This document shows, piece after piece, positions 5,279 through 5,378 of a stretch of DNA of 5,378 nucleotides. This DNA comes from an uncultured Solirubrobacteraceae bacterium (GTDB taxonomy: Bacteria; Actinomycetota; Thermoleophilia; Solirubrobacterales; Solirubrobacteraceae), in contig CATPBV010000065.1 in assembly GCA_955652345.1 (NCBI GenBank), positions 1 through 5,378 of the forward strand. Direction: 5' to 3'. Numbering within the stretch: position 1 is the first letter of the stretch; the number at the start of each line of letters is the position of its first letter. The translations under genes and the position numbers were made by a program. The notes under the pieces were generated by a model. The model was not told where the DNA came from and did not search any database. It saw only the letters and a program-made list of their open reading frames with translations.

Positions 5279-5378
5279 GCCGTCTCCGCATCGACAGACA
5301 ACCAGGCCTCGCTAAGAGCAGTATGAGAATCGGCTCTCGATCGCGGCGAGGTTGCCCTGCTAGTCGCCGATTATGACC
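5279..5378 (-). promoter_or_regulatory. Operon leader and probable promoter region
   Basis: This stretch is less GC-rich than the genes and has no convincing coding frame. Read on the minus strand it offers several weak candidates. One is an ECF-like pair, GGCAACC (5356-5350) and CGATT (5332-5328), 17 nt apart. Two are sigma-70-like -10 boxes, CATACT (5325-5320), which lacks a good -35, and CATAAT (5375-5370), whose -35 would lie outside the window. An imperfect dyad, TGAGAAT-CG-GCTCTCG (5324-5339, given on the plus strand), overlaps this area and could be an operator. None is strong enough to name the transcription start. The GGAG at 5287-5284 is the ribosome site of the first gene. Confidence 0.35.

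Noticed and set aside
5279..5378. A short minus-strand frame open from the window edge, and a 17-codon plus-strand frame from an ATG at 5323
   Set aside because: Both are too short, have no ribosome site or recognisable motif, and fall in the less GC-rich leader. They are better explained as promoter sequence.
1..5378. CRISPR arrays, tRNA/rRNA genes, insertion sequences, att sites
   Set aside because: No direct-repeat array, cloverleaf, transposase or flanking repeat was seen on either strand. The many short GC palindromes are expected at this base composition.

Overview
The window is GC-rich (roughly 70% by eye), densely packed actinobacterial-type DNA with heavy C/G third-position bias, GTG starts, 4-nt start/stop overlaps and Ala/Arg/Gly-rich proteins. 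The closest fit from remembered families is class Thermoleophilia (Solirubrobacterales-like). This is an inference from protein style and the sigma-factor/membrane-protein pair, not a database result.

Left part (1-1295, + strand): the 3' part of an ECF-type RNA polymerase sigma factor gene, cut by the window edge. It overlaps by GTGA a gene for a single-pass membrane protein with a short cytoplasmic N-terminus and a large outside domain. The pair looks like a signalling unit, although the membrane protein has no recognisable zinc anti-sigma domain.

Junction (1296-1384): the convergent gap holds two short hairpins without a T-tract. On the minus strand it also carries a reading frame matching the extreme C-terminus of a GGDEF diguanylate cyclase, probably the relic of a lost gene.

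Right part (5278 down to 1385, - strand): a tight five-gene operon. In transcription order it encodes (1) a 114-aa single-TM protein with a Pro/Ala/Gly-rich outside tail ending in VSGGS; (2) an ApbE-like FAD:protein FMN transferase without its own signal peptide; (3) a six-TM ferric-reductase-like b-type cytochrome with two His pairs and an unassigned beta-rich outside C-terminal domain; (4) a NuoF-like flavoprotein with an SLBB domain and a degenerate Fe-S site; (5) a small single-cluster ferredoxin. Genes 2/3, 3/4 and 4/5 overlap by ATGA, GTGA and ATGA; genes 1 and 2 are 12 nt apart and in the same frame.

Taken together, the operon looks like a split transmembrane electron-export system. 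The NuoF-like protein would take electrons from NAD(P)H (or another cytoplasmic donor), pass them with the ferredoxin to the membrane di-heme cytochrome, and so to an acceptor outside. ApbE would attach FMN to an outside partner. No canonical FMN-binding domain is present; the best local candidate for the flavin carrier is the C-terminal SGGS of the first protein. That assignment is a hypothesis. The last 100 bases (5279-5378) are the operon leader and probable promoter region.
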